The notes under the pieces: model-generated | The model's database searches: none | What the model was told of the DNA's origin: nothing | The model's input: only the letters and a program-made list of their open reading frames with translations | Translations under genes and position numbers: made by a program | Source: a virus | Strand: one strand, 5' to 3' | Length of the DNA: 64,000 nt | Virus record (IMG/VR): IMGVR_UViG_3300005613_000018 | Coordinates: 35,610-99,609 of that record | In this document: in pieces, positions 15,454 through 21,024 of the stretch | Position numbering within the stretch: position 1 is the first letter of the stretch | Layout of the letters: each line of letters begins with the position of its first letter

Positions 15454-15490
15454 GTTAGTAACCTCTAAAGTTCCCCTATAGTATGAACAA
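15454..15490 (+). promoter_or_regulatory. 37-bp promoter-like repeat, copy 8 (contains the next start codon)
   Basis: GTTAGTAACCTC, TAAAGTTC, then TATAGTATGAACAAC. ATG 15483 follows directly on TATAGT, so a start six or seven bases past a -10 here would lie inside the coding sequence. Confidence 0.7.
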
Positions 15491-15644
15491 CAACTATCTC
15501 ACTGATTACATCGAATCCAAAGGTTACACTGTAAGAGAGTGTTACCGTCCAGCTAAAAAGGAAGTTCCTGACAACATGAAAGATCGTTATTCTTCCTATG
15601 AAGAGTATCAAGAAGCACTGTACGATTTCCTCAACGGTCAATGA
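15483..15644 (+). CDS. Hypothetical 53-residue protein
   Basis: ATG 15483, TGA 15642-15644. Begins MNNNYLTDYIESKGY; tyrosine-rich and acidic. The ATG sits inside the repeat element and no alternative in-frame start lies nearby, so it may be translated from read-through mRNA. The stop overlaps the next ATG. Confidence 0.6.
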   Translation: MNNNYLTDYIESKGYTVRECYRPAKKEVPDNMKDRYSSYEEYQEALYDFLNGQ

Positions 15645-15832
15645 AAACAACAACAGCAACTTATCAGATTGAAGTGACAACTGATGAAGGATATTTGGCA
15701 TTCATCAAAGTCATGCCCACACGTCCAAAAACACATAAGGGCATTCAATCACAGAACAATAAGTTATCAAAATGGGTAGAAAAAAAATATCCTAACTTTA
15801 CTTCTTACGACATTTCTCTTCTCGAATTATGA
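15641..15832 (+). CDS. Hypothetical 63-residue protein
   Basis: Beta-rich start (YQIEVTTDEGYLAFIKVMP) then a basic helix (NKLSKWVEKKYPNF). Coupled to both neighbours by 4-bp overlaps. Function unknown. Confidence 0.6.
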   Translation: MKTTTATYQIEVTTDEGYLAFIKVMPTRPKTHKGIQSQNNKLSKWVEKKYPNFTSYDISLLEL

Positions 15833-16029
15833 ATTCAATCTCAGAAAAGTTTATCGAAGATCGTCTTGTTTATCTGATTGAAAGACTGAATAGTGCAGTG
15901 AAAGTTTGTCATGAAGCAGTCGAGATTGAAGATCAAGGTTATCCTTACGCAACAGGATATAGTCGGTCAGCAATGCAATCAGTATCAGAAGAACTTCAAA
16001 ACATTGTGAAGGAGATTCAACAGAATTAA
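15829..16029 (+). CDS. Hypothetical 66-residue helical protein
   Basis: All-helical (FIEDRLVYLIERLNSAVKV). ATGA overlap with the previous gene; its TAA stop is in the conserved boundary of repeat copy 9. No family recognised. Confidence 0.6.
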   Translation: MNSISEKFIEDRLVYLIERLNSAVKVCHEAVEIEDQGYPYATGYSRSAMQSVSEELQNIVKEIQQN

Positions 16030-16030
16030 A

Positions 16031-16067
16031 GTTAGTAACCTCCAAAGTTCTCCTATAGTGTAACCAC
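16031..16067 (+). promoter_or_regulatory. 37-bp promoter-like repeat, copy 9
   Basis: GTTAGTAACCTC, CAAAGTTC, TATAGTGTAACCAC. It is followed by a CACTACGTGACCCACT leader segment also found after copies 12 and 13. Confidence 0.75.
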
Positions 16068-16087
16068 TACGTGACCCACTGATTCCC

Positions 16088-16258
16088 ATGACTGAAATGA
16101 CCTACTATGTGATGTTTCAATCTGAAGAACTGGAAATTCCTGAATACATTGGGCCTTTCTATTCTGAAGAGGACGCATCAGATTACGCTGATTACAACAA
16201 TCAAGGATTAGCTAACAATGGTGTTCCTGGATGGAAATCATCTTATGGAGTTGTCTAG
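16088..16258 (+). CDS. Hypothetical 56-residue protein
   Basis: ATG 16088, TAG 16256-16258. MTEMTYYVMFQSEELEI then YIGPFYSEEDASDYADYNN: a strand followed by a helix with the EDASDYA pattern seen in small phage alpha/beta proteins. Single-gene cassette between copies 9 and 10. Confidence 0.6.
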   Translation: MTEMTYYVMFQSEELEIPEYIGPFYSEEDASDYADYNNQGLANNGVPGWKSSYGVV

Positions 16259-16266
16259 GAATTAAA

Positions 16267-16303
16267 GTTAGTTACCTCGAAAGTTCCCCTATAGTATGAA
16301 CAA
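16267..16303 (+). promoter_or_regulatory. 37-bp promoter-like repeat, copy 10 (contains the next start codon)
   Basis: GTTAGTTACCTC, GAAAGTTC, TATAGTATGAACAAC; ATG 16296 abuts TATAGT as in copies 8 and 11. Confidence 0.7.
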
Positions 16304-16538
16304 CACTCAAATGACTCTCACAGAACGAAACGAAAGGCTTTACGAACTTCGTCAGAAACTTAACAAGGCTCGTGCAGAAGTTGCATGGATTGAACAAGAA
16401 ATTTGGTTGGTAAAAGATCAATACGATCGTCAAGGTCGTGACATTTATCAAGAAATGTTTGGTGAAAAGAACACTTTATGGGATCATCTTGATCGTATGA
16501 GTGACACTCCCATGGCTGAAGCAATTTACGGAGGTTGA
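16296..16538 (+). CDS. Hypothetical 80-residue coiled-coil protein
   Basis: A long helix (RLYELRQKLNKARAEVAWIEQEIWLVK) indicates a coiled coil. An in-frame ATG at 16311 (MTLTERNERL) would place the start outside the repeat element and is a reasonable alternative. Followed three bases later by a gene with a good ribosome-binding site. Function unknown. Confidence 0.6.
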   Translation: MNNTQMTLTERNERLYELRQKLNKARAEVAWIEQEIWLVKDQYDRQGRDIYQEMFGEKNTLWDHLDRMSDTPMAEAIYGG

Positions 16539-16541
16539 ATC

Positions 16542-16742
16542 ATGACTCTTCACGAACAACAACTCGATCAACTCAAACTCAATTACGCCGAGATGATTGT
16601 TGATGGTATGGATATGAATACTCTCATCACTTTTGCAGTTGAGAGTATTGAACAGAACATGAAAGATTGGGATGAAGAGGATGTTAAGTCTGAAATCTTA
16701 GATCTTTATGGTGAAGAAACATGGGAAAGTCTTCAGGAATAA
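16542..16742 (+). CDS. Hypothetical 66-residue protein
   Basis: One of few genes here with a clear Shine-Dalgarno (GGAGG, nine bases before the ATG). Acidic and helical, ending DLYGEETWESLQE. Its TAA stop is in the boundary of repeat copy 11. No family recognised. Confidence 0.65.
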   Translation: MTLHEQQLDQLKLNYAEMIVDGMDMNTLITFAVESIEQNMKDWDEEDVKSEILDLYGEETWESLQE

Positions 16743-16743
16743 A

Positions 16744-16780
16744 GTTAGTTACCTCTAAAGTTCCCTTATAGTATGAACAA
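16744..16780 (+). promoter_or_regulatory. 37-bp promoter-like repeat, copy 11 (contains the next start codon)
   Basis: GTTAGTTACCTC, TAAAGTTC, TATAGTATGAACAAC; ATG 16773 abuts TATAGT. Confidence 0.7.
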
Positions 16781-16967
16781 CATTCAAACGACCATGAAGA
16801 ACACTATCGAACCTAAGTTTCTTATCTACGGTGAATTCATTCGTCCGAATGGTCATCAGAAATATGACATCTTGGGTTACATCGCTTCAACAAGAGAGGA
16901 GGCAATTCTCAACTGTCGTCGTAACAATCCTCACTTCCACATTATCACTGTACGGGAAGAATCCTGA
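16773..16967 (+). CDS. Hypothetical 64-residue protein
   Basis: KFLIYGEFIRPNGHQKYDILGYIASTREEAILNCRRNNP has the strand-helix pattern of small phage proteins of unknown function. An in-frame ATG at 16794 would start outside the repeat. Single-gene cassette between copies 11 and 12. Confidence 0.6.
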   Translation: MNNIQTTMKNTIEPKFLIYGEFIRPNGHQKYDILGYIASTREEAILNCRRNNPHFHIITVREES

Positions 16968-16975
16968 CTATTATT

Positions 16976-17012
16976 GTTAGTTACCTCGAAAGTTCTTCTA
17001 TAGTGTAACCAC
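16976..17012 (+). promoter_or_regulatory. 37-bp promoter-like repeat, copy 12
   Basis: GTTAGTTACCTC, GAAAGTTC, TATAGTGTAACCAC. Preceded by TTATT as in copy 1 rather than TTAAA. The leader carries CACTACGTG twice before ATG 17047. Confidence 0.75.
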
Positions 17013-17046
17013 TACGTGGCACACTACGTGACCCACTAATTTCATC

Positions 17047-17394
17047 ATGAGAAAGATCGAATCTCAAATGTGTCAGGCAATTCAGTCAAGTCAGAACTGG
17101 CAATCAGCTAACACTTGTGTCACATTTGACGAGAAAACTTCCACCTCTTCTGTTTATCTTCATGGTAATCTGATCGCTACTGTGACAGATAATGATATGA
17201 CGATTTATGATGGTGGCTATCAATCAAACACCACAAAATCACGATTAAACGCATTATGTAATGAATTTTGTATTTCTGGTGAAGGAGTTTTTCAAAAGAA
17301 TTTCAATTGGTATGTAAGAAAGTTTGTCGGATGTATCAATGGAGAGAATATCTTTCAGACTGAAGAATTCACTGATGGTTACATCTTCACCTGA
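17047..17394 (+). CDS. Hypothetical 115-residue protein
   Basis: Beta-rich, with SVYLHGNLIATVTDNDMTIYDGGY followed by a helix (SRLNALCNEFC). This resembles a repeated strand-turn-strand fold of phage proteins of unknown function. Single-gene cassette between repeat copies 12 and 13. Confidence 0.65.
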   Translation: MRKIESQMCQAIQSSQNWQSANTCVTFDEKTSTSSVYLHGNLIATVTDNDMTIYDGGYQSNTTKSRLNALCNEFCISGEGVFQKNFNWYVRKFVGCINGENIFQTEEFTDGYIFT

Positions 17395-17402
17395 CTATTA
17401 AA

Positions 17403-17439
17403 GTTAGTTACCTCCAAACTTCCCCCATTACATAACCAC
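17403..17439 (+). promoter_or_regulatory. 37-bp promoter-like repeat, copy 13 (diverged)
   Basis: GTTAGTTACCTC, CAAACTTC, then CATTACATAACCAC; the -10 region differs most from consensus while both flanks are kept. Leader CACTACGTGACCCACTACG leads to ATG 17466. Confidence 0.65.
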
Positions 17440-17465
17440 TACGTGACCCACTACGTTCAATCATT

Positions 17466-17798
17466 ATGTTCACAACTGAAATGACCTTTGAAGTTATGAA
17501 TCCTGAATTTGCTGGATGTTATCTGGCTGTGTGTGATGGTGATATTTCTACCACTAAGTTCTTTGACACTAAGAATGAAATGTTTGGTTGGATTCTTGAT
17601 ATGTTAGAGAATAAAGGTTATGATGAAGTTCAAACTACTGTTATGGGTAAAAATGGTGAAGTAGAAGAAAAACTTCTCTGTAAAAAAGTGACCTATCTTC
17701 GTGATGAAGATTGTTATAAAGGTGGAAAATATGAACCTGAGATTGGTACTGATATTCGAGCAATTTACCATTATGAAGATAAGTTCTCTTGGGTCTGA
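17466..17798 (+). CDS. Hypothetical 110-residue protein
   Basis: Acidic alpha/beta protein with no recognised motif (EVMNPEFAGCYLAVCDGD at the start). Followed by a short non-coding stretch carrying a hairpin terminator and the homing endonuclease control region. Confidence 0.65.
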   Translation: MFTTEMTFEVMNPEFAGCYLAVCDGDISTTKFFDTKNEMFGWILDMLENKGYDEVQTTVMGKNGEVEEKLLCKKVTYLRDEDCYKGGKYEPEIGTDIRAIYHYEDKFSWV

Positions 17799-17867
17799 TT
17801 TATCTCTTTTAATGTAACTCAAACTATCTAAATAACATTGCTTGTGTGTAGTTACCGAGCAGACTTG

Positions 17868-17887
17868 GGAGGCTTTGGGCCTCCTTT
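17868..17887 (+). terminator. Short terminator hairpin before the homing endonuclease
   Basis: GGAGGC (17868-17873) and GCCTCC (17879-17884) pair perfectly around a five-base loop and are followed by TTT. It would reduce read-through from the small-gene array into the endonuclease gene. Confidence 0.65.
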
Positions 17888-17891
17888 GTCG

Positions 17892-17899
17892 TATAAATA
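17892..17899 (+). promoter_or_regulatory. Late promoter (TATAAATA) of the GIY-YIG gene
   Basis: Perfect T4-type late -10 box. Initiation about six bases downstream falls at the start of the 3' arm of the inverted repeat, 20 bases from ATG 17920. Confidence 0.8.
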
Positions 17900-17919
17900 A
17901 GTATAACTACACACACGGC

Positions 17920-18537
17920 ATGAATAACTTTTACACTTACGCTTTTTTGCGTGAGGATGGTTCTCCTTACTACATTGGCAAAGGTAGTGGATGTAGAGCT
18001 ACAAAAAAGAGATATGTGGGTGCAAAACGACCCAAAGATAAGAGCAGGATTATTATACTCAAAAACAACTTATCAGAGGAAGACGCATTTAAGCATGAAA
18101 TTTATATGATCAACATATATGGTCGTAAGAACAATCATACGGGCATTCTTCATAACTTCACAGACGGAGGTGAGGGATGTAGTGGTATGAAACACACCGA
18201 AGAGTTCAAGAGAATTAGAAGTGAAAAATATACAGGAAAAAAGAGACAACCTCACACAGAGGAGACTAAACAAAAGTTGAGGATTTCTCGCTCCAATCAA
18301 ACTGACCCCCGATTAGGTACAACACACACAGAGGAGACAAAGAAGAGACTGAGTGAACTTAAATGCAAATATGTGTATGAGTTGACATCACCTAAAGGGC
18401 GGAAATATGTTGCCAATAGTTCTAATTTATTCTGTAAAGAATACCCTGACTTAGAGTTAAATCCCGTTTGTATTCGTCGTGCCTCAACATCATCAAACAT
18501 GTATAAGGGTTGGTATATCATAAGACGAGAGAGATAG
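17920..18537 (+). CDS. GIY-YIG homing endonuclease with NUMOD3 motifs
   Basis: 205 residues from ATG 17920; an upstream in-frame ATG at 17842 is rejected because it lies before the late promoter and would encode the hairpin. The N-terminus FYTYAFLREDGSPYYIGKGSG is the GIY-YIG nuclease core (the YTY and YYIGKG elements). Two NUMOD3-type repeats follow (GMKHTEEFKRIRSEK; GTTHTEETKKRLSELK), then a C-terminal DNA-binding part ending NMYKGWYIIRR. It is probably a free-standing, Seg-like mobile endonuclease that cuts related phage genomes lacking it. Expression should be late (own TATAAATA) and blocked early by the 12-bp hairpin. Its stop abuts repeat copy 14. Confidence 0.88.
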   Translation: MNNFYTYAFLREDGSPYYIGKGSGCRATKKRYVGAKRPKDKSRIIILKNNLSEEDAFKHEIYMINIYGRKNNHTGILHNFTDGGEGCSGMKHTEEFKRIRSEKYTGKKRQPHTEETKQKLRISRSNQTDPRLGTTHTEETKKRLSELKCKYVYELTSPKGRKYVANSSNLFCKEYPDLELNPVCIRRASTSSNMYKGWYIIRRER

Positions 18538-18538
18538 A

Positions 18539-18575
18539 GTTAGTAACCTCTAAAGTTCTTCTATAGTGTAATCAG
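18539..18575 (+). promoter_or_regulatory. 37-bp promoter-like repeat, copy 14
   Basis: GTTAGTAACCTC, TAAAGTTC, TATAGTGTAATCAG. It begins one base after the endonuclease stop, which suggests the endonuclease gene was inserted immediately upstream of an existing cassette promoter. Confidence 0.75.
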
Positions 18576-18585
18576 TTATGCACTC

Positions 18586-18852
18586 ATGATTGAATCTAAC
18601 CTCTCCAAAATCAAACCTTGCTTAAGAACAACTGGCCAAGTAACTGGCAATTGGGGAAGACCAAAAGTTAGGACTCATGGTAACACTGACTTAGGATTTA
18701 CCACTAAAGAGAACATTACTATGACAACACAAGATGATTATTTGAAGAGAATGTATCAGGCTTTTGATAGAACTGATGACCCTAAAATGAAGAAATTCAT
18801 TTATAATGAGATCCGAAAGATTATGGTTCAAAGAGGATTGTGGAATGACTGA
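18586..18852 (+). CDS. Hypothetical 88-residue protein
   Basis: ATG 18586 with repeat copy 14 just upstream; another in-frame ATG at 18721 (MTTQDDYLKRMYQAFDR) begins the better-defined helical part. No family recognised. Its stop is one base from the stop of the convergent minus-strand endonuclease. Confidence 0.6.
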   Translation: MIESNLSKIKPCLRTTGQVTGNWGRPKVRTHGNTDLGFTTKENITMTTQDDYLKRMYQAFDRTDDPKMKKFIYNEIRKIMVQRGLWND

Positions 18853-18853
18853 T

Positions 18854-19675
18854 TTAAGGTAAAAGAGAGGAAGGTTTTCTTCCTCTTCTTCCACATTTTG
18901 TTCCTTGTAATCTTGCAGCTTTTTTGGCTGTTTCTGAATTAAATCCACATTTTGATGGTGTCCAATTTGATGGAACTTCATTTCTCCACAGATACCAACC
19001 TTTACAACTATGTTTGTTATCATCTGGTGAATTTATAGAAAGGTGGATATTACCATTTGATGTCCTTTGACCTGATATAAACTCAGCACAATCAGCCTGA
19101 GTTGGCCATTCACCACGTTCACCATTTTTATGTAATCCGTATATTTTACCTCTTCTATTCACTCTTGATTTTTTATCAACTAAGTTCTCATTTTTCCAAC
19201 TCCATCTATATCCACCAGCTTGAAATGTAGTTCCTTTAATGCACGCAGTAATTGATGATTTCATCACACCTAATTCTTTTGATGCTATTCCTCTACTATC
19301 ATAATCACGAATATGTTCTCCCTCTAATGTATAACAACTGATAGGTTTAATGTTACTATTAGAGAGGTTATAAAGGTCTCTTAATACACCACTACCACCT
19401 AATGTTGAGTTGTATCCATTGTGATAACTATCTAACTTTTCTATCCAGTATTTCTCTCTCTCACTTACAACATCTTCATTACAGGTTTCTATTACATAGA
19501 AGGTAAAATTATCAACTCCTTCCTCACATATTGCATTACAGATGTCCATATTATTATAAGGTGATGTAGCGTTGTAGATGTGTTCTTTCCACCTAATATG
19601 AGGGTCTTTCTTTCTCGTTAGACCGACATATTTCCTATTGGTTTCTTTATGCTGAATGACATAGATTGAAGCCAT
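18854..19675 (-). CDS. GIY-YIG homing endonuclease (minus strand)
   Basis: 273 residues and the only convincing minus-strand gene in the window. The N-terminus ASIYVIQHKETNRKYVGLT is a GIY-YIG core (IYVI then KYVGLT), with the conserved REKYWIEKLDSYHNGYN helix and turn. Two NUMOD1/IENR-like DNA-binding repeats follow, around CYTLEGEHIRDYDSRGIASKEL (about residues 118-165) and YGLHKNGERGEWPTQADCAEF. Likely a free-standing mobile endonuclease. It has a TATAAATA late promoter on the minus strand at 19697-19704, enclosed by an inverted repeat. The 3' ends of this gene and the plus-strand gene nearly touch. Confidence 0.88.
   Translation of the reverse strand: MASIYVIQHKETNRKYVGLTRKKDPHIRWKEHIYNATSPYNNMDICNAICEEGVDNFTFYVIETCNEDVVSEREKYWIEKLDSYHNGYNSTLGGSGVLRDLYNLSNSNIKPISCYTLEGEHIRDYDSRGIASKELGVMKSSITACIKGTTFQAGGYRWSWKNENLVDKKSRVNRRGKIYGLHKNGERGEWPTQADCAEFISGQRTSNGNIHLSINSPDDNKHSCKGWYLWRNEVPSNWTPSKCGFNSETAKKAARLQGTKCGRRGRKPSSLLP
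18866..18886. terminator. Hairpin between convergent genes (possible bidirectional terminator)
   Basis: AGAGGAAG (18866-18873) and CTTCCTCT (18879-18886) pair perfectly. It lies inside the last codons of the minus-strand endonuclease, 14 bases past the plus-strand stop. There is no good T run on the plus strand. Confidence 0.4.
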
Positions 19676-19682
19676 TGGATAA

Positions 19683-19740
19683 TACTCAATTAGATTTATT
19701 TATATAGGGTAAGTGTTAAAAATAGACCCCTAATTGATTA
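19683..19740 (-). promoter_or_regulatory. Inverted repeat enclosing the late promoter of the minus-strand endonuclease
   Basis: On the minus strand TAATCAATTAG (19740-19730) can pair with CTAATTGAGTA (19693-19683), 10 of 11 positions. TATAAATA lies between the arms. The 3' arm is 7 bases before the ATG, and late transcripts would begin at about that arm and lack the 5' arm. This is the same design as at 17843, with an unrelated sequence. Confidence 0.65.
19697..19704 (-). promoter_or_regulatory. Late promoter (TATAAATA) of the minus-strand GIY-YIG gene
   Basis: The plus strand reads TATTTATA at 19697-19704, i.e. TATAAATA on the minus strand, 21 bases upstream of the start codon at 19675. Confidence 0.75.
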
Positions 19741-20253
19741 AAGAAAGGTAAAGTTCTATTTTATACATTGTGGAAAAACCTGTGGAAAACTATGTTAATG
19801 AAGGAGTTAATCTTCTCTTTTATCTTATAAACCTCTGAGTTAATGTTCTCTTTTATCTTATAAACCTTCGAGTTAATGTTCTGGAAACTCTTATAAACCT
19901 TCGAGGCCTTGTGATCTAAGATGTTCTAACATAAGGAGAACGATTTGTCAACCCCCAGACTCTGAAATCCTCACAATCCCCCCTCTCAAAGTGTCATAAA
20001 GACACACAGATTTCTTATGATTCTAAGCACTAAAAAAACCAATTAAGGGTGAGTTTTTTATAACTCCTTGGCAACCCTTTGATATTCAGTTGTCTGCTAT
20101 TTGTCGATCCTTGAGTGTTAACCAGTTTATGTGGAGTTTGTGTCTGACCATTGACCCCGTAGGATGGTTCAGTGTTATAAACTCAACGACCAGTTATTGA
20201 ACACAGTGGAACAAATAACTCAACTATTTATAACAAACTCATTTTGAATTAAA
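19741..20253. other. Gene-free stretch with tandem repeats
   Basis: No credible ORF with a start and supporting context is seen in about 510 bp beyond the endonuclease control region. It contains the 33-bp tandem repeats (19804-19902), several TTATAAAC motifs, a C-rich tract near 19950-19985 and short hairpins. It separates the minus-strand endonuclease from the last promoter-repeat cassette. It could be a replication or recombination site; nothing seen proves this. Confidence 0.5.
19804..19902 (+). repeat. Three tandem 33-bp repeats
   Basis: Units start at 19804, 19837 and 19870 with the sequence GAGTTAATSTTCT at the front and CTTATAAACCTYC at the end. Units 1 and 2 differ at three or so positions; unit 3 is changed in the middle. 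The period is exactly 33 bp. No spacers, so not CRISPR. Confidence 0.85.
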
Positions 20254-20290
20254 GTTAGTAACCTCCAAAGTTCCCTTATAGTGTAGGACA
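20254..20290 (+). promoter_or_regulatory. 37-bp promoter-like repeat, copy 15
   Basis: GTTAGTAACCTC, CAAAGTTC, TATAGTGTAGGACAT. It keeps the GAATTAAAG lead-in although no gene ends there, so that lead-in is part of the element rather than a by-product of upstream stop codons. Confidence 0.75.
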
Positions 20291-20301
20291 TCAATCACCA
20301 A

Positions 20302-20556
20302 ATGACAACCACTTTCCAAACCAATCTTACCGACACCAGCTACAACGGTTGGACGAATTATGAGACTTGGAATGTAGCCCTTTGGATCAACAATGACGAG
20401 GGTTTGTATCACTTGGCTCAGGAAGCAGGTAGTTATGAAGATTTCGTAGATTACCTGGAAGCATGTTCTTTCAACAAATTATCTACGAAAGATGGTGTTA
20501 ACTACCGTGATCCTAAAGTTAACACTCTCGAACTGAATGAAGACCTCTTTGATTGA
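20302..20556 (+). CDS. Conserved phage protein (NGWTNYETWN family)
   Basis: 84 residues. YNGWTNYETWNVALWINND is a motif I recognise from many phage and some bacterial small proteins of unknown function. The rest is acidic and helical. Last gene of the promoter-repeat array, behind copy 15. Confidence 0.75.
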   Translation: MTTTFQTNLTDTSYNGWTNYETWNVALWINNDEGLYHLAQEAGSYEDFVDYLEACSFNKLSTKDGVNYRDPKVNTLELNEDLFD

Positions 20557-20600
20557 CACTTACTCTCAAGACAGTTAATCACACTTTTTCTCCTTATTTC

Positions 20601-20717
20601 ATGACTTCCTATCAACAACTCCTACAGTCCATTGATGAGATTCAGGCAAGTGGCAAGAAAGTAACAGTGAAGGTTCTTCCTTCAGCTACACGTCGGAAAC
20701 GTAAATCGATGATCTGA
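20601..20717 (+). CDS. 38-residue basic peptide
   Basis: ATG 20601, TGA 20715-20717. Begins MTSYQQLLQSIDEIQ and ends with a very basic tail (TRRKRKSMI). Too short for family assignment; position 44 bp after the previous gene and on the same strand supports it only moderately. Confidence 0.45.
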   Translation: MTSYQQLLQSIDEIQASGKKVTVKVLPSATRRKRKSMI

Positions 20718-20788
20718 TCACACTTACATCTTGACCTGATGATGTCATTAAACTCATCAACAGTTCCATACACTTTTCTCTTTTGATT

Positions 20789-20923
20789 ATGTCCAAGTCC
20801 ATCATGATCTCTCTGCTTCGTAAGGGTCACACTGGTAACGAAATCCTTGAGATTCTTGAAGCTATTGTCTCTGAAGATATGAGTCAGGTGAATGAGCCTA
20901 CTCTGGAGGAATTGGAGTTCTGA
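20789..20923 (+). CDS. 44-residue conserved-type cyanophage peptide
   Basis: ATG 20789, TGA 20921-20923. LLRKGHTGNEILEILEAI resembles a short protein I have seen in several cyanophages. Acidic C-terminus (VNEPTLEELEF). Function unknown. Confidence 0.6.
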   Translation: MSKSIMISLLRKGHTGNEILEILEAIVSEDMSQVNEPTLEELEF

Positions 20924-20947
20924 TATACACATAAGGGGGGACAGTAG

Positions 20948-20976
20948 TTGACACTCTTCTCCCCTTATAGTAGAAT
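20948..20976 (+). promoter_or_regulatory. Sigma70-like (early) promoter with flanking dyad
   Basis: TTGACA (20948-20953), 17-bp spacer, TAGAAT (20971-20976). TAAGGGG (20932-20938) and CCCCTTA (20961-20967) form an inverted repeat around the -35 box. The next gene starts at 21320, so the leader would be unusually long (about 340 bases). Confidence 0.7.
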
Positions 20977-21005
20977 GACAGTATAATCGAATCGACAGGC
21001 TTATG

Positions 21006-21024
21006 GGGGTTTGTGTGTAACCCC
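21006..21024 (+). other. Perfect 6-bp hairpin GGGGTT/AACCCC
   Basis: Stem 21006-21011 and 21019-21024 with loop TGTGTGT. No T run follows, so it is not a standard terminator; it could be a structured leader element for the transcript from 20948. Confidence 0.45.

Larger units (their letters stand above)
17843..17915 (+). promoter_or_regulatory. 12-bp inverted repeat enclosing terminator and late promoter of a homing endonuclease
   Basis: TGTGTGTAGTTA (17843-17854) is the exact reverse complement of TAACTACACACA (17904-17915). Between them lie the terminator hairpin (17868) and TATAAATA (17892). The 3' arm ends four bases before ATG 17920. Read-through RNA would bury the start region; an RNA started at the late promoter lacks the 5' arm. 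The same layout is known for T4 I-TevI. Confidence 0.75.

Noticed and set aside
15477-15482. CTATAG in the repeat elements as a T7-type phage promoter
   Set aside because: Only CTATAG matches; the rest differs and no single-subunit RNA polymerase gene is seen.
17842-17919. Longer start for the GIY-YIG endonuclease
   Set aside because: The extra 26 codons cover the terminator, the late promoter and the hairpin; translation does not resemble a GIY-YIG N-terminus.
19804-19902. Possible CRISPR array
   Set aside because: The 33-bp units follow each other with no spacers and there are no cas genes.
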